From the NCBI RefSeq assembly GCF_014192575.1, contig NZ_JACHYC010000004.1, positions 434,001-498,000 on the forward strand: a stretch of 64,000 bases of DNA. Reading direction: 5' to 3'. Below are positions 52,465 to 61,639 of this stretch, piece after piece. Made by a program: the position numbers and the translations under genes. The notes beneath the pieces were generated by a model. The model saw only the letters and a list, made by a program, of their open reading frames with translations. It made no database searches and was not told where the DNA came from. The number at the start of each line of letters is the position of its first letter. The stretch's first letter is position 1. This stretch comes from Variovorax sp. Sphag1AA. Lineage in GTDB: Bacteria; Pseudomonadota; Gammaproteobacteria; Burkholderiales; Burkholderiaceae_C.

Positions 52465-53655
52465 TCAAACGGTGCCTTCGGCGCGCAGCGCGGCGATGGC
52501 GTCCTTGTCGTAGCCGCACGCGGCCAGGATCGAATCGGTGTGTTGCCCCAGCGTCGGCACGGCATCCATGCGCGCATTCCATTCGCGCGGCATGCCGGGC
52601 GGCTGCAGCGCGGGGATCGGCCCCGCACCGGTGCGCACCTCGGTCCAACGCTCGCGCGCCTTGAGCTGCGGGTGGTTCCACACGTCGTGCATCGTGTTGA
52701 CCTGCGCGGTCGCGATCTGCGCGTCGTCGAGCCGCTTCATGATCTCCACCGCGGTGAACGGCGAGAAGGCCTGCACGATGATCTCGCGCAGCGCATCGCG
52801 CGAAGCGGTGCGCTTCGTGTTCGACGCAAATCGCTCGTCGGTCGCAAGCCCCGGCTGCTGCAGCACCTTGGCGCAGAACACCTGCCACTCGCGCTCATTC
52901 TGGAGGCCGAGCATCACCAGCTTGCCGTCGCCCGCCGGAAACGGCCCGTAGGGATAGATCGTCGCGTGCGCCGCACCCGCGCGCGGCGGCGGGTCCGCGC
53001 CGTCGAACGCGTAATACATCGGGAAGCTCATCCACTCGACCATGCTCTCCAGCATCGACACATCGATGCGGCAGCCCTTGCCCGTCTTGCCGCGCTGCAG
53101 CAGCGCCGCGAGGATGTTGGTGTACGCGTACATGCCCGCCGAGATGTCCGCGATCGAGCAGCCTGCCTTGGCCATTTCGTCAGGCGTTCCGGTCACCGAC
53201 AGAAAGCCCGACTCGCTCTGGATCAGAAGGTCGTACGCCTTGCTGTCACGGTAAGGGCCGGGCTTGCGCGCATCGTCGCCATAGCCGGAGATGTCGCAGA
53301 CGATCAGCCCCGGGTGCGAAGGCGACAGCGCCTCGTACGAGAGCCCCAGCCGCGCAGCCGCGCCGGGCGCGAGGTTCTGCACCAGCACGTCGGCTTCGGC
53401 AACCAATCGCTGGAGGATCTCCTGTCCCTTCGGATGCTTCACGTCGAGCGTGAGGCTTTCCTTCGAACGATTCGTCCAGACGAAGTGCGACGCGAGCCCA
53501 TGCACACGCTGGTCGTAGGCACGCGCGAAGTCGCCGCTGCCGGGCCGCTCGACCTTGATGACACGCGCACCCAGGTCCGCTAGTTGCCGCGTGCAGAACG
53601 GCGCCGCGATCGCGTGTTCAAGCGTGAGAACGGTGATGCCTTCGAGCGGGCGCAT
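52465..53655 (-). CDS. ict: Itaconate CoA-transferase-like, class III (CaiB/BaiF)
   Basis: A 396-residue family III CoA-transferase. The typical opening is PLEGITVLTLEHAIAAPFCTRQLADLGARVIKVERP. The catalytic Asp170 is in GCSIADISAGMYA, at the place of Asp169 in formyl-CoA transferase. In itaconate breakdown it moves CoA from succinyl-CoA to itaconate. Its start codon shares one base with the stop of the acyl-CoA dehydrogenase gene before it, so they are coupled. The substrate is inferred from the conserved neighbourhood. Confidence 0.85.
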   Translation of the reverse strand: MRPLEGITVLTLEHAIAAPFCTRQLADLGARVIKVERPGSGDFARAYDQRVHGLASHFVWTNRSKESLTLDVKHPKGQEILQRLVAEADVLVQNLAPGAAARLGLSYEALSPSHPGLIVCDISGYGDDARKPGPYRDSKAYDLLIQSESGFLSVTGTPDEMAKAGCSIADISAGMYAYTNILAALLQRGKTGKGCRIDVSMLESMVEWMSFPMYYAFDGADPPPRAGAAHATIYPYGPFPAGDGKLVMLGLQNEREWQVFCAKVLQQPGLATDERFASNTKRTASRDALREIIVQAFSPFTAVEIMKRLDDAQIATAQVNTMHDVWNHPQLKARERWTEVRTGAGPIPALQPPGMPREWNARMDAVPTLGQHTDSILAACGYDKDAIAALRAEGTV

Positions 53656-54815
53656 CAGAAGCTCCTCGGCATGCCCAGCATGTGCTCGGCAACGTAGCTG
53701 AGGATGAGGTTCGTCGAGATCGGCGCCACCTGGTAGAGCCGCGTCTCACGGAACTTGCGCTCGATGTCGTATTCGCAGGCAAAGCCGAAGCCGCCGTGAA
53801 ACTGCAGGCAGGCATTGGCCGCCTCCCACGAGGCCTTGGCCGCGAGGTACTTCGCCATGTTGGCCTGTGCACCGCAAGGCTCGTGCGCGTCGAACAGGCG
53901 ACACGCTTCATAGCGCATCAGGTTCGCCGCCTCGACCTCGATGAAGGCTTCGGCAATCGGAAACTGCACGCCCTGGTTCTGTCCGATCGGACGGCCGAAG
54001 ACCACGCGCTCCTTGGTGTATGCGGTCACCTTGTCGATGAACCAATAGCCGTCGCCGATGCACTCGGCCGCGATCAGCGTGCGCTCCGCGTTGAGTCCGT
54101 CGAGGATGTACTTGAAGCCCTGCCCTTCCTCACCGATGAGGTTCTCCGCCGGAATCTCCAGGTTCTCGAAGAACAACTCGTTCGTCTCGTGATTGACCAT
54201 GTTGAGGATCGGCTGCACCGTCAGGCCGTTGCCGATGGCTTCACGCAGATCAACGATGAAGATCGACATGCCCTCGGACTTCTTCTTGACGTCTGCCAGC
54301 GGCGTGGTGCGCGCGAGCAGGATCATCAGGTCCGAATGCTGGATGCGCGAGATCCATACCTTCTGCCCATTGATGACGTAGCGGTCGCCCTTCTTCACCG
54401 CCGTGGTCTTGATCTTGGTGGTGTCGGTGCCGGTGGAAGGCTCCGTCACGCCCATCGACTGCAGGCGCAGATCGCCGGTCGCGATCTTCGGCAGGTACTT
54501 GCGCTTCTGCTCTTCGGAGCCGTGCCGCAGCAGCGTGCCCATGTTGTACATCTGTCCGTGACAGGCTCCAGAGTTGCCGCCGGCGCGGTTGATCTCTTCC
54601 ATGATCACCGAGGCTTCCGTCAGGCCCAGGCCGGAGCCGCCGTACTCATGCGGGATCAGCGCGGCCATCCAGCCGGCCTTGGTCAACGCATCGACGAACT
54701 CGGCAGGGTAGGCGCGCTGCTCGTCGATCTTGCGGAAGTACTCGTTGGGGAATTGCGCGCACAGGTCTCGCACGGCGTCGCGGATGTCCTGGAAGCGCTG
54801 GTTGGAATGGCTCAT
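53655..54815 (-). CDS. Acyl-CoA dehydrogenase of the itaconate-type operon
   Basis: A 386-residue FAD-dependent acyl-CoA dehydrogenase. Motifs are GVTEPSTGTDTTKIKTTAVK, KVWISRIQHSDLM, GLNAERTLIAAECIGDGYWF and QFHGGFGFACEYDIER. The Glu of NAERTL sits where isovaleryl- and related dehydrogenases have their catalytic base. An acyl-CoA dehydrogenase is found at the same place in the Pseudomonas itaconate cluster, where its job is not settled; oxidation of a methylsuccinyl- or glutaryl-type CoA is possible. Confidence 0.87.
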   Translation of the reverse strand: MSHSNQRFQDIRDAVRDLCAQFPNEYFRKIDEQRAYPAEFVDALTKAGWMAALIPHEYGGSGLGLTEASVIMEEINRAGGNSGACHGQMYNMGTLLRHGSEEQKRKYLPKIATGDLRLQSMGVTEPSTGTDTTKIKTTAVKKGDRYVINGQKVWISRIQHSDLMILLARTTPLADVKKKSEGMSIFIVDLREAIGNGLTVQPILNMVNHETNELFFENLEIPAENLIGEEGQGFKYILDGLNAERTLIAAECIGDGYWFIDKVTAYTKERVVFGRPIGQNQGVQFPIAEAFIEVEAANLMRYEACRLFDAHEPCGAQANMAKYLAAKASWEAANACLQFHGGFGFACEYDIERKFRETRLYQVAPISTNLILSYVAEHMLGMPRSF

Positions 54816-54844
54816 GGTGATCGTGGATTCAAATCGTTGTCGGT

Positions 54845-55702
54845 TCAGGCGAAGCGCGCGTTGGCTTGCATGAGCAATGCCCCCTGCCCGTCTTCAGCCC
54901 ACAGCGTGACGCTGCCATCGGCCCCTGCCGCATGCCCGCGCACGCGCAGCGGCTTGCCGCAGGTCAGCGGTCGCACGGCCTTGAAGCTGTAGGCGCGTAC
55001 CGCGCGGCCCGGGTTGTTCTGCTGCGCCGCTTCGAGCAACAGCGTGGCGATGAGCGGCCCATGCACGATGAGATCGTCATAGCCCTCCACCTGCGTCACA
55101 TACGGAAAGTCGTAGTGGATGCGATGGCTGTTGAAGGTCAGCGCCGAATAGCGGAAGAGCAGCGGTGCATCTGGCAGATGGTCCACTGTCCACGCCGCAT
55201 CGGCCGGCGGTGTCTGCGGCGGTGCGGACTCGCCTGGCTTGGGAGCCTCGCGATACACGATGTCGTGGAACTCCCGCTGCAGCAGCGCGCCGCCCGCATG
55301 CACCTCATGCTGCACCTTGACGAAGACCAGCGCGCCGCCCTTGCCCTGCTTGAGATTCACATCGACCACTTGCGAGGTCTTGGTGGTCGGCGTGCCGAGC
55401 TTCAGCGGCTCGAAGAATTCGAGCTGGCTGCCGGCCCACATGCGTCTTGGCAGCGGCACCGGCGGCAGGAAGCCACCGCGCGCCGGGTGCCCATCGGGCC
55501 CCAGTCCGTTCTGCGGCGCGATCGGCAGGAAATAGCACCAGTGCCACAGCGGCGGAAGTGCGCGACCCGGCTGCCATGACTGGCCGTCGTTGCGCACGGT
55601 CGCAGCCATGGCGCTGGCGGTCCAGGGCGACATCAGTTCTTGGTGCGTCTCGGTGCGGCCGATCCAGCTGCGCAGGTGGTCGAGGTCCAGGGCTTCGGTC
55701 AT
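54845..55702 (-). CDS. ich: Itaconyl-CoA/mesaconyl-CoA hydratase-like (MaoC-type)
   Basis: A 285-residue double hot-dog hydratase. The N-terminal half (about 1-150) is like the FAS1 dehydratase domain (WHWCYFLPIAPQNGLGPDGH, PLPRRMWAGSQLEFFEPLKL). The C-terminal half has RYSALTFNSHRIHYDFPYVT and EGYDDLIVHGPLIATLLLEA, with the catalytic His in the NSHRIHYD loop. The family hydrates mesaconyl-C4-CoA or itaconyl-CoA to citramalyl-CoA, the substrate of ccl. It sits between the dehydrogenase and citryl-CoA-lyase-like genes. Confidence 0.87.
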   Translation of the reverse strand: MTEALDLDHLRSWIGRTETHQELMSPWTASAMAATVRNDGQSWQPGRALPPLWHWCYFLPIAPQNGLGPDGHPARGGFLPPVPLPRRMWAGSQLEFFEPLKLGTPTTKTSQVVDVNLKQGKGGALVFVKVQHEVHAGGALLQREFHDIVYREAPKPGESAPPQTPPADAAWTVDHLPDAPLLFRYSALTFNSHRIHYDFPYVTQVEGYDDLIVHGPLIATLLLEAAQQNNPGRAVRAYSFKAVRPLTCGKPLRVRGHAAGADGSVTLWAEDGQGALLMQANARFA

Positions 55703-55723
55703 CGTGTGCGTCCTTGCTTCGGA

Positions 55724-56506
55724 TCAATCCTTGCGCGGGCCGCCCGCTTCATGCTCCACGCGCTGCCAGAGCTCGATGCCCATGGGGTCGTCGATCTCTT
55801 CGAGGATGTGGCCCACGAGGCCGATGGCACGCGCCATCACGCCCAGCCCGCGAATGATGCGCCACGGAAAGCCAAACTCCGCCGCGATCGCGCCGATCGC
55901 GCCGGTGGCATTGATCGGCAGGGACTTGCCCGAAACGCGTTCCGCCTCCGCCTGCACCGCCTGCATGAGCGCGACGTAGTGGCCCGAGAGGCCGTTTTCT
56001 TCCGCGATCTGGAACAGGCGCGGCGTGCGCGGATCGATCGGCTTGTGCATCGGATGGCCCAGTCCGGGCACGATGGCCTTGCGCGAGCGGAAGTCCGCGA
56101 CGATTTCGCGCGCCATTTCCTCGAGCGGACGCGTCGGCTTCTCGCCGAAGGGGATCTTCTCGTACAGCATCTTGGCCGCACCCTCGGTGCTGCCGACGAA
56201 CACGGTACCCAGGCCGCACAGACCGGCGGCCACGGCCGCCTGCAACGCCTCGGGGGCGCCGGTGTAGGTCAGGCGGGCGGCGAGCGCACTGGGCGTGATG
56301 CCGTGTTCCACCAGCGTCACCACGATGGCGTTGAAGACAACCGACTCCTGCGGTGTCGGGATGCGGCCGGTCAGCTCCAGGAACGCCATGTCGCCCAGGT
56401 TGAGGTGGCCGAGGATCTCGGACGGCAGGTCGCGGCCGCGCACGGTGATCTTGTCGGGCGTGCTGTAGCCGAGTTCGGTGTGCAGGGATTTCTTGATCTT
56501 GGTCAT
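55724..56506 (-). CDS. Citryl-CoA lyase/citrate synthase-like protein (short form)
   Basis: A 260-residue protein of the citrate-synthase superfamily, far shorter than citrate synthase (about 430), because the region before the first conserved helices is missing. It keeps LPSEILGHLNLGDMAFLELTGR, VFNAIVVTLVEHGITPSALAAR and the active-site loop VPGLGHPMHK, which corresponds to GFGHRVYK of citrate synthase. Such short forms are named citryl-CoA lyase. It could condense or cleave a C5/C6 CoA ester alongside ccl. The ATG at 56506 has no good ribosome site. It is the first gene of the operon, divergent from the fused dehydrogenase. Confidence 0.82.
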   Translation of the reverse strand: MTKIKKSLHTELGYSTPDKITVRGRDLPSEILGHLNLGDMAFLELTGRIPTPQESVVFNAIVVTLVEHGITPSALAARLTYTGAPEALQAAVAAGLCGLGTVFVGSTEGAAKMLYEKIPFGEKPTRPLEEMAREIVADFRSRKAIVPGLGHPMHKPIDPRTPRLFQIAEENGLSGHYVALMQAVQAEAERVSGKSLPINATGAIGAIAAEFGFPWRIIRGLGVMARAIGLVGHILEEIDDPMGIELWQRVEHEAGGPRKD

Positions 56507-56653
56507 GGGAAGGAAATCTATCCATCTGCGGGCGTTGCTGGTCTGTGATTGCCGAACCCTCCCTTCAGGAAATGCGAATGCCGCTTTGCGAGGCCTTCTG
56601 GCACGCTCCGGCCCAGCTTTCATCCAGCCTCGAGACAGGCACGAACAGAGACC

Positions 56654-58975
56654 ATGGACCACGAATCACTGGCGGCGATCCGCGAAGCCGCAACCGACTA
56701 CTTCACCCGCAGCGGCAGCATCCGCCGCTGCCGCACGCTCATCGAAGAGCCCGCCGACGCCGGTCGCGACGCGGCGAGCTGGGCCGAGATCGTTGCGCTC
56801 GGCTGGCCCGGCATGCTGGCGCCCGAATCGGCGGGCGGGCTTGCGTTCGACTTGTCAGGCGCGGCCGAAATCCTGCGTGCGGCCGGTGAGCACGTCGCGC
56901 CCGAGCCGCTACTGGCCATCGCCGGCCTGGGCGCCCTGCTGCTGCGCCAGCTTGACAGCGCCCCGGCACGCGCACTGCTCGAAGAGCTCGTCGCCGGCAC
57001 GAGCTTGCCAGCACTCGCCTGGCAGGAAAGCGCGGGCGACCTGAGCGACGTGCCGCTGGAATGCGGCGTCGAACTTGGCCCGCAAGGCGCACTGCTGGAG
57101 GGCGAAAAGCTCATGGTGCTGCCCGGCGCATCGGCCACCGGCTGGCTGGTCTCCGCACGTGGCGACGACGACACCGTGCTGCTCTGGGTGCCGCGCGGCA
57201 CCGCGGGCGTGACCGAAACCCTCACGCGGCTGGTGGATGGCGAGCACGCCGCGACGCTGCGCTTCGATCGCGTCGCGCTGCCTTCCGGCGCAGTGCTGGC
57301 ACAGGGCGAAGCCGCCCGCAACGCGCTGCGCCACGCACTGGCCGGCGGCCTGATCTTGCAAGCAGCCGAACTGGCCGGGACCGGTCAGGCGATGCTCCAG
57401 CAGACCCTCGCCTATCTGCGCACCCGCGTGCAGTTCGGCAAGCCGATCGGCACCTTCCAGGCCTTGCAGCATCGCGCGGTCGACATGTTCATCCACCTCG
57501 AGGTCGCACGCGCCACGCTGACAGAGGTGCTCGCGCTGGCCGACGACCCGTCCGTGAGCATCGAACGCCTCGAAGCCGAAGCGAGCCGCGTCAATGCGCG
57601 CTGCACTGCCGCCGCACTGCAAGCCTCGCGATCGGCCGTGCAACTGCATGGCGCCATCGGCTACACGCAGGAATGCGACCTGAGCCTTTTCTACAAGCGC
57701 ACGTTGCGTCTGTCGGCATGGCTCGGAAACGTCACCACGCACCAGCGCCGCTATGCCGCGCTGGCCGAAACGGGCGCGCGCTCGAACGAGTCCGTCGAAT
57801 GGAGCGGCGACTTCCCGCGCACCGCCGACTGGAGCGCGATGACCGAGCCGGACTTCCGCCGCATGGTCCGCGCCTTCCTGCAGCAGCGCTATCCGTCACA
57901 TCTGCGATACCTTTCGCACCGCGCGCGCTGGAGCGAAATGCGTGAGTGGTACCTCACTCTCTCCGCGCAAGGGTGGGTTGCGCCCGCATGGCCGCAGGCG
58001 CACGGCGGCATGGGGCTGCCGGCCGACAAGATGATCGCGTGGATCGAAGAGCTGGAGCAGCACGGAGTCGCGCGCGCACCCGACCAAGGCATCGTGATGA
58101 TCGGCCCGCTGCTCATTCAGCACGGCACGCCCGAACAGCAACAGCGTTTTCTGCCGCGCATCCTCGCTGGCGACCATGTGTGGTGCCAGGGCTATTCAGA
58201 GCCCAACGCCGGTTCCGACCTTGCAGGGCTCCGCACCGAGGCCCTGCAGGCACGCGATGCCGAAGGCGACCACTTCGTCGTCAACGGCCAGAAGATCTGG
58301 ACCACGCTCGCGCAGGACGCCAATCACATCTTCATGCTCGTGCGGACCGACAAGGACGCGAAGAAGCAGGAAGGCATCAGCTTCCTGCTTTGCGACCTGC
58401 GCACGCCGGGCATCACCATCCGTCCGATCCACACCCTCGCGGGCGAACCGGAGTTCTGCGAAGTGTTCTTCGACAACGTGCGCGTGCCCGCGGACAACCT
58501 CGTCGGCAAGCTGCACGGCGGATGGACGATCGCGAAGGCGCTGCTCGGCTTCGAGCGCATCTTTCTCGGCAGCCCGAAGCAGTCGCAATACGCGCTCGGC
58601 CAGCTTGCGCGGCTCGCGCACGCCAAGCGCCTGTTCACCGACTCGGTGTTCACGCAGCGTTACACCGCGTTGCGCCTCGACGTGGCCGACCTTGCCGCGA
58701 CTTACACCGACTTCGCCAACATCGTGAAGGCCGGCAAGCCGCTGCCGCCCTCTGTTTCATTGCTGAAAATCTGGGCCAGCGAAACCTATCACCGCATTGG
58801 TGCGCTGCTGGTGGAGGCCAGCGAGGAACAAGGTGCGATCGCCGGCGACCAGGCCATCGACGGGCAGACCTTCAACACGCTCTCGCCGCTGATCGGATCG
58901 ACCTCCGCCATGATCTACGGCGGCACGAACGAGATCCAGCGCAACATCCTCGCGCGGCAGGTTCTGGAGCTCTGA
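56654..58975 (+). CDS. Fused double acyl-CoA dehydrogenase
   Basis: A 773-residue protein with two complete acyl-CoA dehydrogenase domains. The N-half (1 to about 380) has TRVQFGKPIGTFQALQHRAV and VQLHGAIGYTQECDLSLFYK. The C-half (about 395-773) has GYSEPNAGSDLAGLRTEAL, VNGQKIWTTLAQDANHIFML, and MIYGGTNEIQRNILA. Only the C-half has a Glu (Glu634 in LLGFERIFLG) at the position of the isovaleryl-type catalytic base; the N-half has LRHALAGG there. Similar two-domain enzymes (FadE34 of mycobacteria) act on bulky side-chain CoA esters. It is divergent from the itaconate-type operon. Confidence 0.88.
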   Translation: MDHESLAAIREAATDYFTRSGSIRRCRTLIEEPADAGRDAASWAEIVALGWPGMLAPESAGGLAFDLSGAAEILRAAGEHVAPEPLLAIAGLGALLLRQLDSAPARALLEELVAGTSLPALAWQESAGDLSDVPLECGVELGPQGALLEGEKLMVLPGASATGWLVSARGDDDTVLLWVPRGTAGVTETLTRLVDGEHAATLRFDRVALPSGAVLAQGEAARNALRHALAGGLILQAAELAGTGQAMLQQTLAYLRTRVQFGKPIGTFQALQHRAVDMFIHLEVARATLTEVLALADDPSVSIERLEAEASRVNARCTAAALQASRSAVQLHGAIGYTQECDLSLFYKRTLRLSAWLGNVTTHQRRYAALAETGARSNESVEWSGDFPRTADWSAMTEPDFRRMVRAFLQQRYPSHLRYLSHRARWSEMREWYLTLSAQGWVAPAWPQAHGGMGLPADKMIAWIEELEQHGVARAPDQGIVMIGPLLIQHGTPEQQQRFLPRILAGDHVWCQGYSEPNAGSDLAGLRTEALQARDAEGDHFVVNGQKIWTTLAQDANHIFMLVRTDKDAKKQEGISFLLCDLRTPGITIRPIHTLAGEPEFCEVFFDNVRVPADNLVGKLHGGWTIAKALLGFERIFLGSPKQSQYALGQLARLAHAKRLFTDSVFTQRYTALRLDVADLAATYTDFANIVKAGKPLPPSVSLLKIWASETYHRIGALLVEASEEQGAIAGDQAIDGQTFNTLSPLIGSTSAMIYGGTNEIQRNILARQVLEL

Positions 58976-58985
58976 AGCTATCGAC

Positions 58986-59003
58986 GTTGCCCCAAGGGGC
59001 AAC
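58986..59003 (+). other. Perfect hairpin after the fused dehydrogenase
   Basis: GTTGCCCC-AA-GGGGCAAC, an 8-bp perfect palindromic stem 10 bases after the stop codon. There is no T run behind it, so it may be a Rho-dependent end, an mRNA-stabilising stem or an operator for the sulfatase gene. The remainder of the gap to 59177 has only the AAAGGAG ribosome site of the sulfatase. Confidence 0.5.
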
Positions 59004-59177
59004 TACGATTGCACTTTGCACTGATAGGCGTCCACCCCAAGCTTTTGCTGCAATGCCGAGCGGGCATCGCGCAAGGAACAAACAGGAGAAGAGGCCTCGA
59101 GCGCTTCATGACACGCCAGAGGCTGTGGGTCCATCCGCCGCCGGAGACACGGTGGCATCGCTGCAAAGGAGTCTTCC

Positions 59178-60689
59178 ATGGCAACGAAGAAGAAGCCGAA
59201 CTTCCTCATCCTCTGGGGTGATGACATCGGGCAGTCCAACCTCAGCATCTTTACCAAAGGCTTGATGGGGTATCGCACCCCCAACATCGACAGCATCGCG
59301 GAACAGGGGGTGCTGTTCACCGACTACTACGGCGAACAGAGCTGCACTGCGGGACGTGCGTCTTTCATCACGGGGCAATGCGGCTTGCGCACCGGGCTCA
59401 CCAAGGTGGGCCTGCCGGGCGCAGAGCTGGGCATGCGCGCCGAGGATCCGAACATTCCGGAACTCCTCAAGGACCTGGGCTACGCCACCGGCCAGTTCGG
59501 CAAGAACCATTTCGGCGACAGGGATGAGCATCTTCCGACGATGCACGGCTTCGACGAGTTCTTCGGCAACCTCTACCACCTCAATGCCGAGGAAGAGCCC
59601 GAACTGCCGGACTACCCGGACCCGAAGGAGTTTCCGGAATTCAGGAAGAAGTACGGCCCGCGCGGCGTGCTCCACTGCTGGTCCGACGGCAAGGGCGGAC
59701 AGAAGATCGACAACACCGGCCCGCTCACGAAGGAGCGGATGAAGACCGTCGACACCGAATTCCTCAAGGCGGCCAAGGAGTTCATCACCAAGGCCAACAA
59801 GGACGGCAAGCCGTTCTTCCTGTGGTTCAACACCTCGCACATGCACTTCCGCACCCACATCGAGGACCGCATTCGCGGCCAGGCGGGACGCTGGCAGTCC
59901 GAATACCACGACTGCATGGTCGAGCATGACAAGCAGATCGGCGAGATGCTCGCGCTGATCGACGAACTGGGCATCGCCGACAACACCATGGTGATGTACA
60001 GCACTGACAACGGCCCGCACATGAATTCATGGCCCGACGCGGGCATGACGCCGTTCCGCAACGAAAAGAACTCCAATTGGGAAGGCGCCTACCGCGTGCC
60101 GTGCATGGTGCGCTGGCCGGGTGTCGTCAAGCCGGGCACGGTGTGCAACGAGATCGTGAGCCACCAGGACTGGCTGCCCACCATCGTCGCGGCGGCGGGC
60201 GACCCCGACGTCAAGGAGAAGCTGAAGAAAGGCCACAAGGCCAACGGCAAGAACTTCAAGGTCCATCTCGACGGCTTCAACCTCGTGCCGTATCTCACCG
60301 GCAAAGCCAAGAAGCCGGACCGCAAGGGCTTCTTCTACTTCACCGACGACGGGGATCTCGCCTGCCTGCGCTACGACAACTGGAAAGTCGTGTTCATGGA
60401 GCAGCGCGCCGTCGGCACGATGCGGATATGGGCCGAGCCCCTGGTGACCCTGCGCGTGCCGAAGATCTTCAATCTGCGCACCGACCCCTACGAGCGTGCG
60501 GACATCACATCCAACACCTATTACGACTGGTTGCTCAACCACGTCTTCATCCTGGTGCCAGCGCAGGCGGGCGTCGCGGAGTTCCTCCAGACCTTCAAGG
60601 AATTCCCGCCGCGCCAGAAGGCCGCCAGCTTCGGCGTGGACCAGGTGATGGAAAAGATGATGGACGCGGCCGGCGGCGGCCAGCGTTAG
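59178..60689 (+). CDS. Type I sulfatase without signal peptide
   Basis: A 503-residue sulfatase closely related to the one at 28064-29776. It lacks a signal peptide (MATKKKPNFLILWGDD), so it should stay in the cytoplasm. Metal-binding Asp15 and Asp16 are present. The formylglycine core is C56-T-A-G-R60. Other landmarks are GKNHFGDRDEH, YSTDNGPHMNSWPDAG and KNSNWEGAYRVP. No FGE gene is adjacent, and the FGE at 30863 appears to face the periplasm, so how Cys56 would be modified is an open point. AAAGGAG precedes the ATG. A transporter gene follows on the same strand. Confidence 0.92.
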   Translation: MATKKKPNFLILWGDDIGQSNLSIFTKGLMGYRTPNIDSIAEQGVLFTDYYGEQSCTAGRASFITGQCGLRTGLTKVGLPGAELGMRAEDPNIPELLKDLGYATGQFGKNHFGDRDEHLPTMHGFDEFFGNLYHLNAEEEPELPDYPDPKEFPEFRKKYGPRGVLHCWSDGKGGQKIDNTGPLTKERMKTVDTEFLKAAKEFITKANKDGKPFFLWFNTSHMHFRTHIEDRIRGQAGRWQSEYHDCMVEHDKQIGEMLALIDELGIADNTMVMYSTDNGPHMNSWPDAGMTPFRNEKNSNWEGAYRVPCMVRWPGVVKPGTVCNEIVSHQDWLPTIVAAAGDPDVKEKLKKGHKANGKNFKVHLDGFNLVPYLTGKAKKPDRKGFFYFTDDGDLACLRYDNWKVVFMEQRAVGTMRIWAEPLVTLRVPKIFNLRTDPYERADITSNTYYDWLLNHVFILVPAQAGVAEFLQTFKEFPPRQKAASFGVDQVMEKMMDAAGGGQR

Positions 60690-60708
60690 ACGGCCACAAG
60701 CCCAACCA

Positions 60709-60739
60709 GCCCGGAAGCGTGCCCAGGCGCCTTCCGGGC
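60709..60739 (+). other. Intercistronic hairpin between sulfatase and transporter
   Basis: GCCCGGAAG (60709-60717) pairs perfectly with CTTCCGGGC (60731-60739) across 13 bases. No T run follows. It could protect the upstream message from 3' decay and lower expression of the transporter relative to the sulfatase. Confidence 0.5.
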
Positions 60740-60758
60740 GCCTCACCGTCGATTCGTC

Positions 60759-61622
60759 ATGGATGCCAAGACGCTCGTCCTGACCGCGTTCCAGATCGCG
60801 ATCATCGGGACGGTGTTCAGCTACGGCCTTCAGGCCACCCGCGACGACGTGATCTACATCGTCCGGCAGCCGGGCCTGATGCTGCGCTCGTTGCTGGCGA
60901 TGCTGGTGATCGTTCCGATCATCGTGGCCGTGTGCATCAAGCTGCTGGACATACCGCGCGCCACCGAGGTCGTGCTGATGGCGCTGGCCATCTCGCCGAT
61001 CCCGCCGCTGCTGCCGAAGAAGCAGCAGAAGGCCGGCGGCGTGACGCCGTACGGGCTAGGCCTGCTCTTGCTGCTGGGGCTCATCTCCATCGTGACGGTG
61101 CCCCTGTCGGTCATTGCGCTCGATCATTTCTTCGAGCAGCCGCTCTCGACGCGCCCGGACAGGATCACGAAGATCATCCTTGCCATGGTGGTTGCGCCGC
61201 TTGTGGCCGGGCTGGCGTTCTCCAAGCTGCTGCCGCGCATCAGCGAAAAGCTCGTGAAACCGCTGCGCCTCATCGCCACCGCCCTGCTGGTCCTCGGCAC
61301 GCTCGCGTTGCTCGCCGGCACCTGGCACGCGATCTGGGATGCCACCGGGCACTGGGCAGTGATTTCGATCGTCGCTTTCATCGTTCTCGGCCTGCTGGTC
61401 GGCCATCTGCTGGGTGGGCCCGACCCCGACACGGCCTCGGTGCTGGCGCTGTCCGCTGCATCGCGGCATCCGGCGATCGCACTGGCAGTGGCCTCGAGCA
61501 ACTACCCCGGCGAACAGTTCGCGCCAACGCTGATCCTCTACGTCCTCCTGAGCGCGGTGGTGTGCCTCCCCTACGTGGGCTGGCACAGACGCCGTGCAAG
61601 ACAGGAGCCTTCTTCCCAGTGA
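60759..61622 (+). CDS. Bile acid:sodium symporter-type (BASS family) membrane transporter
   Basis: A 287-residue protein with about nine hydrophobic helices. The conserved BASS-like parts are MALAISPIPPLLPKKQQKAG and, near the C-terminus, LALSAASRHPAIALAVASSNYP, which in this family lines the substrate site. These carriers import organic anions such as bile acids with sodium. The position just after a cytoplasmic sulfatase suggests uptake of a sulfated organic anion, which is an inference. It is followed by a DUF202 protein 17 bases later. Confidence 0.8.
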   Translation: MDAKTLVLTAFQIAIIGTVFSYGLQATRDDVIYIVRQPGLMLRSLLAMLVIVPIIVAVCIKLLDIPRATEVVLMALAISPIPPLLPKKQQKAGGVTPYGLGLLLLLGLISIVTVPLSVIALDHFFEQPLSTRPDRITKIILAMVVAPLVAGLAFSKLLPRISEKLVKPLRLIATALLVLGTLALLAGTWHAIWDATGHWAVISIVAFIVLGLLVGHLLGGPDPDTASVLALSAASRHPAIALAVASSNYPGEQFAPTLILYVLLSAVVCLPYVGWHRRRARQEPSSQ

Positions 61623-61639
61623 CACGGAGGTGACGACCC

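Noticed and set aside
59009..59024. TTGCACTTTGCACT as a third copy of the sulfatase-region operator
   Set aside because: It is a direct repeat rather than the CTTGCACC/GGTGCAAG palindrome and does not share its centre.
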